From assembly GCF_003977685.1 (NCBI RefSeq), contig NZ_RYZH01000024.1, positions 1 through 64,000 on the forward strand: 64,000 bases of DNA. Reading direction: 5' to 3'. The notes beneath the pieces were generated by a model that made no database searches, was not told the origin of the DNA, and worked only from the letters and a program-made list of their open reading frames with translations. Position 1 is the first letter of the stretch, and each line of letters begins with the position of its first letter. The translations under genes were made by a program, and so were the position numbers. This stretch comes from Tautonia sociabilis (GTDB lineage: Bacteria; Planctomycetota; Planctomycetia; Isosphaerales; Isosphaeraceae). Positions 8,373 to 17,985 of this stretch are shown here, in pieces.

Positions 8373-9536
8373 ATGACCGACACGGACGCTCCCCCTCGCA
8401 CCGAGGCCTCCCCGGCCGGCTCTCCGAGCCGGTACCGGCCGGGGCCGCACCGGGTGGCCCTGCTGGCCTCGGCCGTGACCTGGCCCCTGCTGTTCGTCGG
8501 CGGGCTGGTGACAACCTACCGGGTCGGCATGGCTGTGCCCGACTGGCCGACGACGTTCGGCATCAACATGTTCGTGTACAAGTTCTGGACGGCCCCCTGG
8601 GGCGTGTACGTCGAGCACTCGCATCGGCTGCTGGGCACGCTCTCGGGGCTCGGCTGCATCGCGCTGGCGTTCTGGTTCACCGCGACGGCCGGCTGGCGGG
8701 CGTGGCGGTCGGCGATCGGGGCGGTGCTGGCGGCGGTCGCCCTCGGGGCGGTGCTGGCGGCGTCGACCGGGCTGGGGCCGTTCCTGTCGGGGATCGTGGC
8801 GCTGGGGGTGGTCGGCTCCTTGCTGTCGCTCTGGTTCGCGGTCGGCCAGCGGCAGGGGATGCCGGCGCTCGGCTGGCTGGCGCTGACGGCGGTGATCATC
8901 CAGGGGGCCCTGGGGGGGTACCGAGTCCGGCTGAACTCGGTCGACCTGGCGGCGATCCACGGCTGCACGGGGCAGGCGTTCTTCGCCTTGCTCGTGGCCC
9001 TGTGCGTGATCACCGGCCGGGGGTGGTCCTCGGCGGTCCCGAGGGTGTCCGACCGGCTCGGCCTGAGGTGGTGGGCGCCGGCCCTGGCGATCCTCGTTTA
9101 CGGGCAGATTGTCGCGGGAGCGCTGCTGAGGCACCGGAGCCTGGGGCTGGTGATCCATAGCTCGCTGGCGGTCATCGTGCTGGGGGCGGTGGCCGTGGTT
9201 TCGGGGCTGGTGCTGGCGGGCCGGAGGGCCTGGCCGGCGCTGGCGCCTTCGGCGAGAGCGATGCTCGCCCTGGTGATCGTGCAGGTCGCGCTGGGGATCG
9301 CGTCGTGGTGGGTGCTCCGCCCGTTCGACGGCATCCCCCGAGCCGTGTCGCGGGGCCAGGCCGTGGTGAGGACCGCCCACCAGGCGAACGGAGCCTTGCT
9401 GCTGGCGGCGTCGACCGTGCTGGCGTTGCGGGCGGCCCGGCACTTCGGATCGAGCCGGGGAGCCCCGGCCCCCTTCCCGACCCCTTCCCTTCCGACCGGC
9501 CCCGCCCCCCTCGATCTGGAGGCCGCGACCCGATGA
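8373..9536 (+). CDS. ctaA: haem A synthase (COX15/CtaA family)
   Basis: A 387-residue membrane protein with about eight helices, the size expected for COX15/CtaA. The family converts haem O to haem A by oxidising a methyl group. Conserved features include PDWPT after the first helix, EHSHRLLGT (first His pair), ALGGYRVRLN and IHGCTGQAFF for the first half, and RHRSLGLVIHSSLA and RTAHQANGALLL for the second. The final residues are Pro-rich and cytoplasmic. Its stop overlaps the ctaB start by four bases (ATGA), so the two enzymes of haem A synthesis are translationally coupled. It follows coxA after a repeat-bearing 129-bp spacer. Confidence 0.93.
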   Translation: MTDTDAPPRTEASPAGSPSRYRPGPHRVALLASAVTWPLLFVGGLVTTYRVGMAVPDWPTTFGINMFVYKFWTAPWGVYVEHSHRLLGTLSGLGCIALAFWFTATAGWRAWRSAIGAVLAAVALGAVLAASTGLGPFLSGIVALGVVGSLLSLWFAVGQRQGMPALGWLALTAVIIQGALGGYRVRLNSVDLAAIHGCTGQAFFALLVALCVITGRGWSSAVPRVSDRLGLRWWAPALAILVYGQIVAGALLRHRSLGLVIHSSLAVIVLGAVAVVSGLVLAGRRAWPALAPSARAMLALVIVQVALGIASWWVLRPFDGIPRAVSRGQAVVRTAHQANGALLLAASTVLALRAARHFGSSRGAPAPFPTPSLPTGPAPLDLEAATR

Positions 9537-10480
9537 ACACGACGGCCCCCCCCCTGACTGCCGCCGAGGCCCAGGCCCTCTCCGTCCCCGTCGACCGGCT
9601 CGAAGGCGCCGGCGGTCGCGCCGGATGGCTCGAGGACTACGTGGCGCTGACCAAACCGAAGATCGTCGCCCTGGTGCTGGTGACGGTGAGCGTCGGCTAC
9701 TTGCTCGGCGCCCGGGGCTCGGCCAACCCGCTGTACCTGGCGGCGGCCCTGCTGGGCACGGGCCTGGTGGCGGCCAGCGGGAGCGTCTGGAACCAGGTGC
9801 TCGAATGCTCCCGGGACGCCCGGATGCGGAGGACGGCCCGACGGCCGCTCCCCAGCGGCCGGGTGGCGGTGTGGAAGGCGGCCATCTACGGCTCGGCGCT
9901 GGGGGTGGCCGGGCTGGCTCTGCTGCTGGCGGGACCGCACCCGGTCGCGGCGGCGGTGGCGGCGCTGACGTTCGTGCTCTATGCCTTCGTGTACACCTGG
10001 CTCAAGCCGGTGACGACGCTGAACACGGCCGTCGGCGCCGTGCCGGGGGCCCTTCCTCCGGTGATCGGCTGGGCGGCGGCCACGGGGGGGCTCGGGATCG
10101 AGGCGTGGGCCCTGTTCCTGATCGTCTTCCTCTGGCAGTTCCCGCACTTCCTGGCGATCGCCTGGATCCACCGGGAGGACTACGCGAGGGGGGGCCACCG
10201 GATGCTCCCCTCGGTCGATCCGCTTGGCGTGCTGACGGGCCGGCAAGCGGCCGGTCACGCGCTGGTGCTGGTGCCGGTGGGCCTGCTGCCGGTGGCGATC
10301 GGCCTGGCGGGGCCGGTCTACTTCCTGGGGGCACTGGGGCTGGGGCTTTACTACCTGGCCGGGGCCTTGAGGTTCTGGCACGATGTCAGCGACGCGACCG
10401 CTCGTCGGCTGCTCGGGGCGTCGTTCCTCTACCTGCCCGCCGTCTTGCTGCTGCTGTTGCTCAACCCGCTGCCGGCCTGA
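9533..10480 (+). CDS. ctaB: protohaem IX farnesyltransferase (haem O synthase)
   Basis: A 315-residue UbiA-type prenyltransferase with nine predicted helices that attaches a farnesyl group to haem b. The first Asp-rich-type loop reads NQVLECSRDARMRRTARRPLP. It aligns with NxxxDxxxDxxMxRT; the first Asp is replaced by Glu, a substitution I believe occurs in other COX10-type proteins. A second polar loop (IHREDYARGGHRML) is present. ATG 9533 overlaps the ctaA stop (ATGA) and has GGAGG at 9518-9522, which decides the start. It supplies haem O for CtaA, encoded immediately upstream. Confidence 0.94.
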   Translation: MNTTAPPLTAAEAQALSVPVDRLEGAGGRAGWLEDYVALTKPKIVALVLVTVSVGYLLGARGSANPLYLAAALLGTGLVAASGSVWNQVLECSRDARMRRTARRPLPSGRVAVWKAAIYGSALGVAGLALLLAGPHPVAAAVAALTFVLYAFVYTWLKPVTTLNTAVGAVPGALPPVIGWAAATGGLGIEAWALFLIVFLWQFPHFLAIAWIHREDYARGGHRMLPSVDPLGVLTGRQAAGHALVLVPVGLLPVAIGLAGPVYFLGALGLGLYYLAGALRFWHDVSDATARRLLGASFLYLPAVLLLLLLNPLPA

Positions 10481-10550
10481 CTCGGGCCGGGCCTGACCCG
10501 GGCCGGGTCCGACCTCTGGCCTCGGAGCGAACGATCGTCCTGGAGCCGAC

Positions 10551-11813
<1,263 letters not shown>

Positions 11814-11840
11814 CCGGGACCCATCGGAGGAGACACGCGC

Positions 11841-12221
11841 ATGGACCCGACCGGGACCCCGACGACCGTGGTCGTCGCCCATCGAGAGCACTCGTCGCAC
11901 GTGAAGGCGTACCTGCGCGTGTTCCTGGCGCTGCTGGCGCTGACCGTGGCCGAGTACCTGTACGCCCGGCTGCTGACCGACGCCCCAGCCGCGCTGCTGA
12001 TCGGAGGGCTGCTGGTGCTGGCGGTGATCAAGGCGGGCCTGGTCGGCCTGTTCTTCATGCACCTGCTGTTCGAGGGGAGGTGGAAATACCTGGTGCTGGT
12101 GCCCACGACCTTCCTCGCCTCGGTGACGGTCCTCGGCCTGGTCCCCGACCTGGCCTACCGGCAAGACGACCGCGCCGGGGCCCCCCCGGATCACGTTGCC
12201 AGTGCCGGGGAAGAACCCTGA
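11841..12221 (+). CDS. cytochrome c oxidase subunit IV, prokaryotic type
   Basis: A 126-residue protein with three hydrophobic helices (about 27-47, 50-71 and 82-103), the standard architecture of the bacterial COX4_pro family. The conserved LFFMHLLFEGRWKY loop is present. Subunit IV is a small accessory subunit that helps assemble or stabilise the CuB site. A good ribosome site, GGAGGA, lies about ten bases before ATG 11841. Only 27 bases separate it from coxC, so co-transcription is likely. Confidence 0.9.
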   Translation: MDPTGTPTTVVVAHREHSSHVKAYLRVFLALLALTVAEYLYARLLTDAPAALLIGGLLVLAVIKAGLVGLFFMHLLFEGRWKYLVLVPTTFLASVTVLGLVPDLAYRQDDRAGAPPDHVASAGEEP

Positions 12222-12240
12222 GCCTCCCCCCGTTCCCTTT

Positions 12241-12262
12241 CCCGGGAGTCGATCGTCCCGGG
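12241..12262. terminator. hairpin between subunit IV and SCO genes
   Basis: CCCGGGA (12241-12247) and TCCCGGG (12256-12262) form a perfect 7-bp stem with an 8-base loop. No U-tract follows, so it may be a partial terminator, an RNA-stability element or neither. Confidence 0.4.
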
Positions 12263-12336
12263 GGAGCGAGCACCCCGCACCCGCCCAACCGCCCTCGTCC
12301 CCACCTGGGCTCGCCCGACGGGGCGAGCGTCCCGCC

Positions 12337-13416
12337 GTGAGTCGCTCCTACCGCATCGGCATCGGCATCGTGGTGGCGGCGGTCGCCGTCGCCTCGATCG
12401 TGTGTTTCGCCCTCACCGAACCGAACCCGCCGATCCGAGCCGGCTACGACCTCGGCCCGGCGTCGAGGGCGCTGGGCCCGTTCCGGTTCGTCGAACGCTC
12501 CGGCGCCGAGGTGACGGAGGAGGATCTGGCCGATTCGGTCTGGGTGGCCGCCTTCGTCTTCAGCCGATGCCCGTCGAGCTGCCCCCGGATCTCGGCCGAG
12601 ATGGCAAGGCTCCAGGAGGAGCTGCCCCGGGGCCGTTCCGTGAAGCTCGTGAGCATCACCGTCGACCCCGAGTACGACACCCCCGAGGTCCTTACCGACT
12701 TCGCCCGCCGGTACCGGGCCGATCCCAACCGCTGGTGGTTCCTCACCGGAGATCGGGGGGCGACCTACGAGCTGATCCAGCGCGGCTTCATCCAGAGCGT
12801 CGCCGAGGCGACCGAGGAGGACCGCTCCTCCGGTTCCGAGGCGATCCTGCACAGTACGAAGCTGGCCCTGGTCGACCGGGGCAACACGGTCGTCGGCCTG
12901 TTCGACATCGGCGACGAGCTGGGCATGGCCCGCCTCCGGGAGCGGATCGCCGTGCTCTCCGCCCCGGCCTGGGCCCGGGCGCTGCCGGCCCTGAACGCGA
13001 CGCTCAACGGCTCCGGCGCCGTGCTGCTGCTGCTCGGCTGGTTCTTCATCCGGGCGAAGCAGGTGAAGGCCCACACGATCGCCCAGGTGACGGCGCTGGC
13101 CGTCTCGGCGCTGTTTCTGGCCTGCTACCTCGTCTATCATGCCCAGGTGGGGAGCGTGAAGTTCCCCGGCGTCGGCCTCGCTCGGCCGGTGTACTTCTCG
13201 ATCCTGCTGTCGCACACCGTGCTGGCGATCGCGATGGTCCCCATGATCCTGGTGACGGTGATCCGAGCCCTCCGCAAGCGGTTCGACCGGCACCGGGTGA
13301 TCGCCCAGGTCACGTTCCCGATCTGGCTGTACGTCTCGATCACCGGAGTGGTGATCTACCTGATGCTCTATCGGCTCGACTTTTCCTCGGCGGCGATCGC
13401 CGCGGCCGGGCCTTGA
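12337..13416 (+). CDS. SCO1/SenC copper chaperone fused to DUF420
   Basis: This 359-residue fusion starts with a membrane anchor (6-27). A thioredoxin-fold SCO domain (about 35-210) carries the copper ligands CPSSC (Cys78, Cys82) and His172 in LHSTKLALVD. The C-terminal half (about 225-355) has four hydrophobic helices and conserved His residues (KAHTIAQ, YLVYHAQVG, LSHTVLA, RHRVIAQVTFPIWLYVS), the pattern of DUF420, a CtaG/YozB-like membrane family. SCO proteins insert copper into CuA of CoxB; joining it to DUF420 suggests one membrane-bound assembly factor. GTG 12337 is preferred because it places the anchor at the N-terminus. An in-frame TTG at 12196 would overlap the previous gene and add a Pro-rich leader. 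Confidence 0.9.
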   Translation: MSRSYRIGIGIVVAAVAVASIVCFALTEPNPPIRAGYDLGPASRALGPFRFVERSGAEVTEEDLADSVWVAAFVFSRCPSSCPRISAEMARLQEELPRGRSVKLVSITVDPEYDTPEVLTDFARRYRADPNRWWFLTGDRGATYELIQRGFIQSVAEATEEDRSSGSEAILHSTKLALVDRGNTVVGLFDIGDELGMARLRERIAVLSAPAWARALPALNATLNGSGAVLLLLGWFFIRAKQVKAHTIAQVTALAVSALFLACYLVYHAQVGSVKFPGVGLARPVYFSILLSHTVLAIAMVPMILVTVIRALRKRFDRHRVIAQVTFPIWLYVSITGVVIYLMLYRLDFSSAAIAAAGP

Positions 13417-13465
13417 CTTGAGCCGGGGCCTTCCCGATCCCTCGACCCTCTTCCCGGAGCCCGCG

Positions 13466-13717
13466 ATGCGACCCTCGACCTGGCTCCTGACCGCCGTGCT
13501 GGCCGGGGCGCTGTGCCTCGGCCTCTCCCCATCCGCTCCGGCCTGCCCCAACTGCAAGGACGCCCTGGCGGCCCAGGACCCCGGCGGCGCCGGGGATGTG
13601 TCAGCCGGCTACTCGAGGAGCATCCTGCTGATGATCGCCGTGCCGTTCGTGCTGTTCGGCTCGGGGACGGTGGCGGTGGTCCGGCTGGCGAGGAAGGGCG
13701 GCATCCCGCAGTTGTGA
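13466..13717 (+). CDS. small secreted/membrane protein with CPNCK motif
   Basis: An 83-residue protein with a signal peptide (to about residue 26, ending SAPA), then CPNCKDALAAQ, a short Gly/Ala linker and one membrane helix (about 53-73: SILLMIAVPFVLFGSGTVAVV). The basic RLARKGG tail would face the cytoplasm. The two cysteines of CPNC sit immediately after the signal cleavage site on the outer face. As the last gene of the oxidase cluster, 49 bases after the SCO fusion, it is a candidate copper or haem handling helper. Similar small proteins occur beside planctomycete oxidase genes as I recall, but no function is established. ATG 13466 is preceded by CCGGAG. Confidence 0.8.
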   Translation: MRPSTWLLTAVLAGALCLGLSPSAPACPNCKDALAAQDPGGAGDVSAGYSRSILLMIAVPFVLFGSGTVAVVRLARKGGIPQL

Positions 13718-13909
13718 TCGCCGTCCGAGCCCTCGCCCCCGAGCAGGCATCCTCCCGAGCCGGTCGGTCTGCCGCCCGATTCGACCGGCGGATCTCTCCG
13801 ATGAGGTCGGCCGGCAGGCACCGAGGCGGTCGGGGACGGCGCGGGAGATTCGGCCCGGGGCGTCGGAGCAGGGGATCCCATCGGCAGGGCCGACGGAGGG
13901 AGGCGGGCG

Positions 13910-14698
13910 ATGCCGGACGATCTCGGCGAGCAACCGGAGGAGACGGGGAGCCCGGCGGGGGAGGTGTCGGCCCGAGTCGGCATCAAGGTCGGGGGGGCGG
14001 AGGTGGCCTTCACGCTGTCGGTGCCGTCGGGGACGGTCGGGCCCGAGGTGCTGCTGCCGATCGCCCGGGGACTGGAGGAGATTGCCGAGCGGGTCGCCGA
14101 GGAGGCGGTCGAGCGCTCCGGCAAGGCGATCTCCTGCGCGAAGGGCTGCGGGGCCTGCTGTCGACAACTCGTGCCGATCTCCCCGCTGGAGGCGCACCAG
14201 CTCCGGGAGCTCGTCGCGTCGCTGCCCAAGCCGAGGCGGTCGGAGGTCCGCGATCGGTTTACGGAGGCGATTCGCCGGCTCGGCGAGGCGGGGCTGCTGG
14301 AGGCGATGCGCGACCCCGGGGCGGTGCCGGTGGCGGATTGTAAGCGATTCGCATTGGACTATTTTGATTAGGGCATTCCTTGCCCGTTCCTGGAAGACGA
14401 GTCCTGCTCGATCCATCCTGATCGGCCGCTCGTCCGCCGGGAGTATCTCGTCACGTCTCCTGCCGAGCACTGCCGGGCTCCCGCCGAGGAGGTCATCGAC
14501 CGGGTCGCGATTCCCCTCCGGCTCTCCGGGGCCCTCCGGCAGTTGACTGGGGGATCGATGTGGGTCCCCCTGGTGCTCTCCCTGGAGCACGCCGAGCGGT
14601 CCCCGAGACCCGATCGGACCCGACCGGGTCCCGAATGGGTGGAGGAGCTGTTCCGGCTCATCGGGAAGGCGTCCGAGGGGGAGGAGCCCCTGGCTTGA
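13910..14698 (+). pseudogene. YkgJ-type cysteine-cluster gene interrupted by in-frame TAG
   Basis: The first 153 codons start at ATG 13910 behind a GGAGGGAGG ribosome site. They contain the N-terminal cluster CAKGCGACC (Cys76, 80, 83, 84) typical of YkgJ/CxxCxxCC Fe-S or zinc-binding proteins. Translation stops at TAG 14369-14371. The very next codons, in the same frame, continue the family sequence: GIPCPFLEDESCSIHPDRPL, then EYLVTSPAEHC, through to TGA 14696-14698. Homologues usually have a hydrophobic residue where the stop lies, so a Leu TTG to TAG change would explain it. A second change gives Arg (CGC 14435-14437) where the family has Cys before REY. Two lesions argue for decay rather than a sequencing error. 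Readthrough cannot be excluded. Confidence 0.8.
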
Positions 14699-14912
14699 TC
14701 GGTCCGGTGCCGCCGGCCAGCGAGCGCCCCCGGCTTCGCCGAGGAGGAGAGACGCCCGCCCTGGACCCCCTTGCCAAAACTCCCCGGGGGAGAGGCTCTC
14801 GGACGAGGGGAGGGGCACGATACAATGAGCGTCCCACTCCCGGCTCCTTCGGATCTCGAGCCGACGACGATCGGGGATTCCCCCGACGGGTCCTTCCCCC
14901 GGAGTGATCTTC

Positions 14913-17867
14913 ATGACATCATCCCAAACTGGCGCGGATCGCCGCGTCTCGACCATCGCGATGCTCGGGCTCTGGGCGGCTTCCCTGGCGATCCCGGTCC
15001 GGGCCGACGACGCCGGAGCCGACGCCCCCTCCGAGGAGGGCCGAGTTCCCTGGACGAGGTCCCGGGTCGTCGGCTCCCCCGATCCGCCTCCCCCCTTCGA
15101 GGTGGTCCGGGCCTTCCCGAACCTGAGGTTCGAGCACCCGCTGCTCATCACCCGGATCCCGGGCGGCAACCGGCTCGTCGTGGGGGAGCAGTCCGGCACG
15201 ATGTACTCGTTCGTCGACGAACCGGACGCCGTTGCCGAGCTGTTCATCGATCTGGGGAGGGAGGTCCGGACGATCGGCCTGCTCGACGGTGCGGAGGGAG
15301 TCGAGGCGGTGTACGGCCTCGCCTTTCACCCCGATTTCGAGCGGAACCGACGGTGCTACATCTGCTACACGCTCCGGGGGTCCGAGCCCGGCCAACTGAA
15401 CCTGGAGGACGGCAGCCGAGTCTCGATGTTCACCGTCTCGAACACCGACCCGCCCCGGGTCGCCCCCGATTCCGAGGAGATCCTCCTCACGTTTCTCCAG
15501 GGGGGGCACAACGGCGGCGATCTTCACTTCGGACCCGATGGATATCTCTACATCTCCACGGGAGACGCCGCCAGCCCCAACCCGCCCGACCCGCTCGACA
15601 CCGGCCAGGACGTCTCCGACCTGCTCTCGTCGATCCTCCGCATCGACGTCGACCGCAAGGACCCGGGGCGGAACTACGCGATTCCCCCGGACAACCCGTT
15701 CGTCGGCCTCGACGGCGCCCGGCCCGAGGTGTGGGCCTATGGCCTGCGGAACCCCTGGCGGATGGGCTTCGACCGAGAGACGGGAGAGCTGTTCGTCGGC
15801 GACGTGGGATGGGAGCTCTGGGAGTCGATCCACCGGGTCGAGAAGGGGGGGAATTACGGCTGGTCGGCCATGGAGGGACCCCAGCCGATCAAGTCGGGCC
15901 AGGTCGGGCCGACGCCGATTCACCCGCCGCTGATCGAGCTGCCGCACGCGATCGCCTGCAGCGTCACCGGAGGCCTGGTCTACCGGGGCTCGAAGTTCCC
16001 GGAGCTGGTCGGCGCCTACCTCTTCGGCGACTGGGAGACCCGACGCCTCTGGGCCGCCCGCATCGAGGGGGACCGCGTGCTGGAGATGCCCGAGCTCTCC
16101 CGGCCGTCGATCCGATTCGTCGCCTTCGCCGAGAACGCCGACCGCGAGGTGTACTTCCTCGACCAGGAGGAGGGGACCGTCCACACCCTGGCCCGGCTCG
16201 ACGGCCCGGGCCGGAACGCCGACTTCCCGACCTCGCTCTCGCAGACCGGGCTGTTCGCCTCGACGGCCGACCACCAGCCGGCTCCCGGGGTCGTCCCCTT
16301 CGCCATCAACAGCCCCCAGTGGCTCGACGGCGCGACGGCCGAGCACTGGGTCGCCTTCCCCGGCCGGTCCTCCGCCACGCTCTATGCCAACGGCAAGCCG
16401 GTCCCCGGCCTGGTTTCGTGGCACAACTTCCGAGTGCATTTTCCGAAGGACGCGGTCCTGCTGCGGACTCTCTCGCTGAACGGCCGTCGGATGGAGACGC
16501 AACTGCTGCACTACGACGGCATCGACTGGCGAGCCTACACGTTCGCCTGGCGAGACGACCAGGCGGACGCCGATCTCGTTCCGGCCGAGGGGGCCGAGGT
16601 CGAGATCCCCTGGGCCGGGCCCGCTCGCGTGTGGCAGTACCAGGCTCGGGGCCAGTGCATGTCGTGTCATAGCAACCAGTCGGAATATGCCCTGGCGTTC
16701 CTTCCCGAACAGTTGAACCGCCCCGGGCCCGACGGCCGGAACCAGCTCGTGGCGCTGACCGCCTCGGGGATGCTCCGCCGGGCCGACGACGACGACCGCC
16801 CCTTGCCCCCGTTCGACGACGCGACCGCCGCGCTCGAGCGCCGCCTGGCCGACCCGTCCGACCCGTCCGAGCCGATCGCCGCTCGGGCCCGATCGTACCT
16901 GCACGCCAACTGCGGCCACTGCCACTCCGACCACGGCGGCGGTTCCGTGCCGCTGCGGCTCCAGGCCAACGTGCCGGATGACCAGTTGAACGCCATCGGC
17001 GTTTCCCCCACCCGGGGCGACTTCGGCCTGCCCGGCGCCCGGATCATCGCGCCGGGAGACCCGCTGGCCAGCACCCTGTACTTCCGCATGGCCAAGTTCG
17101 GCCGAGACCGCATGCCCCACATCGGCTCCGAGCAGCCGGACGAGGCCGGGCTCGAGCTGGTCGCCCGGTGGATCGAGGAGCTGGGCGAAGGGGCCGGGCG
17201 GGCCGAGGCCGACCGATCGGGAGGGTCGCCGGGCCCGCTCCTCACCGACTCCCGATCGGCCCTGCATCTGGCCCGGCAGCTTCGCCGGGGGACGCTCGAT
17301 CCCTCGGTCCGAGACGCCCTGCTCGCCGAGGCCGCCGCGCTCACGGCGGGGCCGATCCGGGAGCTGTTCGAGGGGGACCTCCCCTTCGACGGCCCGAGGA
17401 GGAGGACCCTCGGGTCGAGCCCCCGGCCCCGGGCCATCCTGGCCCTCGAAGGGGATGCCAACCGAGGGGAACAGCTCTTCTGGTCCCAGGAGGTCCAGTG
17501 CGGCACGTGCCATCGCGTCGGCGACCGGGGCACGGCGATCGGGCCCGAGCTCTCCGCCATCGGCTCGACCCGGTCGCGAGACGAATTGCTCGAGAGCCTG
17601 CTGGAGCCCTCGCGGCGGATCGAGCCGACCTTCGCGTCTTATGCCGTCGCCACGGTCGACGGCCGGCTCTTCACCGGCCTGCTCGTCCGAAGGGATGAGG
17701 ACGCGGTGGTCCTCCGAGACGCTCAGAACGCGGAGATCGTGCTCGATGCCGGCTCGGTCGAGGAGCTCCGCCCGTCGCTAACCTCGCTGATGCCCGATGG
17801 CCAACTGGCCGGGCTAACCGCCCAGGAGGCGGCCGACCTGATCGCCTATCTGGAATCGCTCCGGTGA
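14913..17867 (+). CDS. secreted glucose/sorbosone dehydrogenase-like propeller fused to c-type haem domains
   Basis: The 984-residue product has a signal peptide (to about residue 32). Next comes a six-bladed propeller of the GSDH/PQQ sugar dehydrogenase type, with GGHNGGDLHFGPDGYLYISTGD, YGLRNPWRMGFD and GNYGW as typical signatures. A middle domain with CMSCHSN and CGHCHSD haem-binding-like motifs follows, and a C-terminal cytochrome c domain with CGTCHRVG and a late Met (LMPDGQLAGLTAQEAADLIAYL). Such planctomycete fusions are thought to oxidise a carbohydrate outside the cytoplasm and pass electrons through the attached haems; substrate and cofactor are not established here. ATG 14913 is chosen because GGAG at 14901-14904 fits it, rather than GTG 14904. 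It is monocistronic, ending in a strong palindrome. Confidence 0.85.
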   Translation: MTSSQTGADRRVSTIAMLGLWAASLAIPVRADDAGADAPSEEGRVPWTRSRVVGSPDPPPPFEVVRAFPNLRFEHPLLITRIPGGNRLVVGEQSGTMYSFVDEPDAVAELFIDLGREVRTIGLLDGAEGVEAVYGLAFHPDFERNRRCYICYTLRGSEPGQLNLEDGSRVSMFTVSNTDPPRVAPDSEEILLTFLQGGHNGGDLHFGPDGYLYISTGDAASPNPPDPLDTGQDVSDLLSSILRIDVDRKDPGRNYAIPPDNPFVGLDGARPEVWAYGLRNPWRMGFDRETGELFVGDVGWELWESIHRVEKGGNYGWSAMEGPQPIKSGQVGPTPIHPPLIELPHAIACSVTGGLVYRGSKFPELVGAYLFGDWETRRLWAARIEGDRVLEMPELSRPSIRFVAFAENADREVYFLDQEEGTVHTLARLDGPGRNADFPTSLSQTGLFASTADHQPAPGVVPFAINSPQWLDGATAEHWVAFPGRSSATLYANGKPVPGLVSWHNFRVHFPKDAVLLRTLSLNGRRMETQLLHYDGIDWRAYTFAWRDDQADADLVPAEGAEVEIPWAGPARVWQYQARGQCMSCHSNQSEYALAFLPEQLNRPGPDGRNQLVALTASGMLRRADDDDRPLPPFDDATAALERRLADPSDPSEPIAARARSYLHANCGHCHSDHGGGSVPLRLQANVPDDQLNAIGVSPTRGDFGLPGARIIAPGDPLASTLYFRMAKFGRDRMPHIGSEQPDEAGLELVARWIEELGEGAGRAEADRSGGSPGPLLTDSRSALHLARQLRRGTLDPSVRDALLAEAAALTAGPIRELFEGDLPFDGPRRRTLGSSPRPRAILALEGDANRGEQLFWSQEVQCGTCHRVGDRGTAIGPELSAIGSTRSRDELLESLLEPSRRIEPTFASYAVATVDGRLFTGLLVRRDEDAVVLRDAQNAEIVLDAGSVEELRPSLTSLMPDGQLAGLTAQEAADLIAYLESLR

Positions 17868-17874
17868 TCGCTCT

Positions 17875-17900
17875 GGGGGCGACCCCCGGGGGTCGCCCCC
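17875..17900. terminator. 26-bp perfect palindrome between convergent genes
   Basis: GGGGGCGACCCCC followed directly by GGGGGTCGCCCCC forms a perfect inverted repeat eight bases after the dehydrogenase stop and 86 bases before the convergent minus-strand gene. Its place suits a bidirectional terminator, although no T-run follows. Confidence 0.6.
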
Positions 17901-17985
17901 GAGTCCGATCCCCTGGGAGATTGGCCCGGGGGCCGGGAAGCCCTGATCGGTGCGGGGGCGAGCCGATCGCTGGCCCGAGTGGGCT

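Noticed and set aside
6939..9443. 834-codon minus-strand frame opposite coxA-ctaA
   Set aside because: Antisense to well-identified genes; composition (Arg/Gln/His/Pro-rich) is typical of a GC-rich shadow frame.
10495..10509. GACCCGG-G-CCGGGTC palindrome between ctaB and coxC as a terminator
   Set aside because: Almost no loop and inside an evidently co-transcribed cluster; probably chance in GC-rich DNA.
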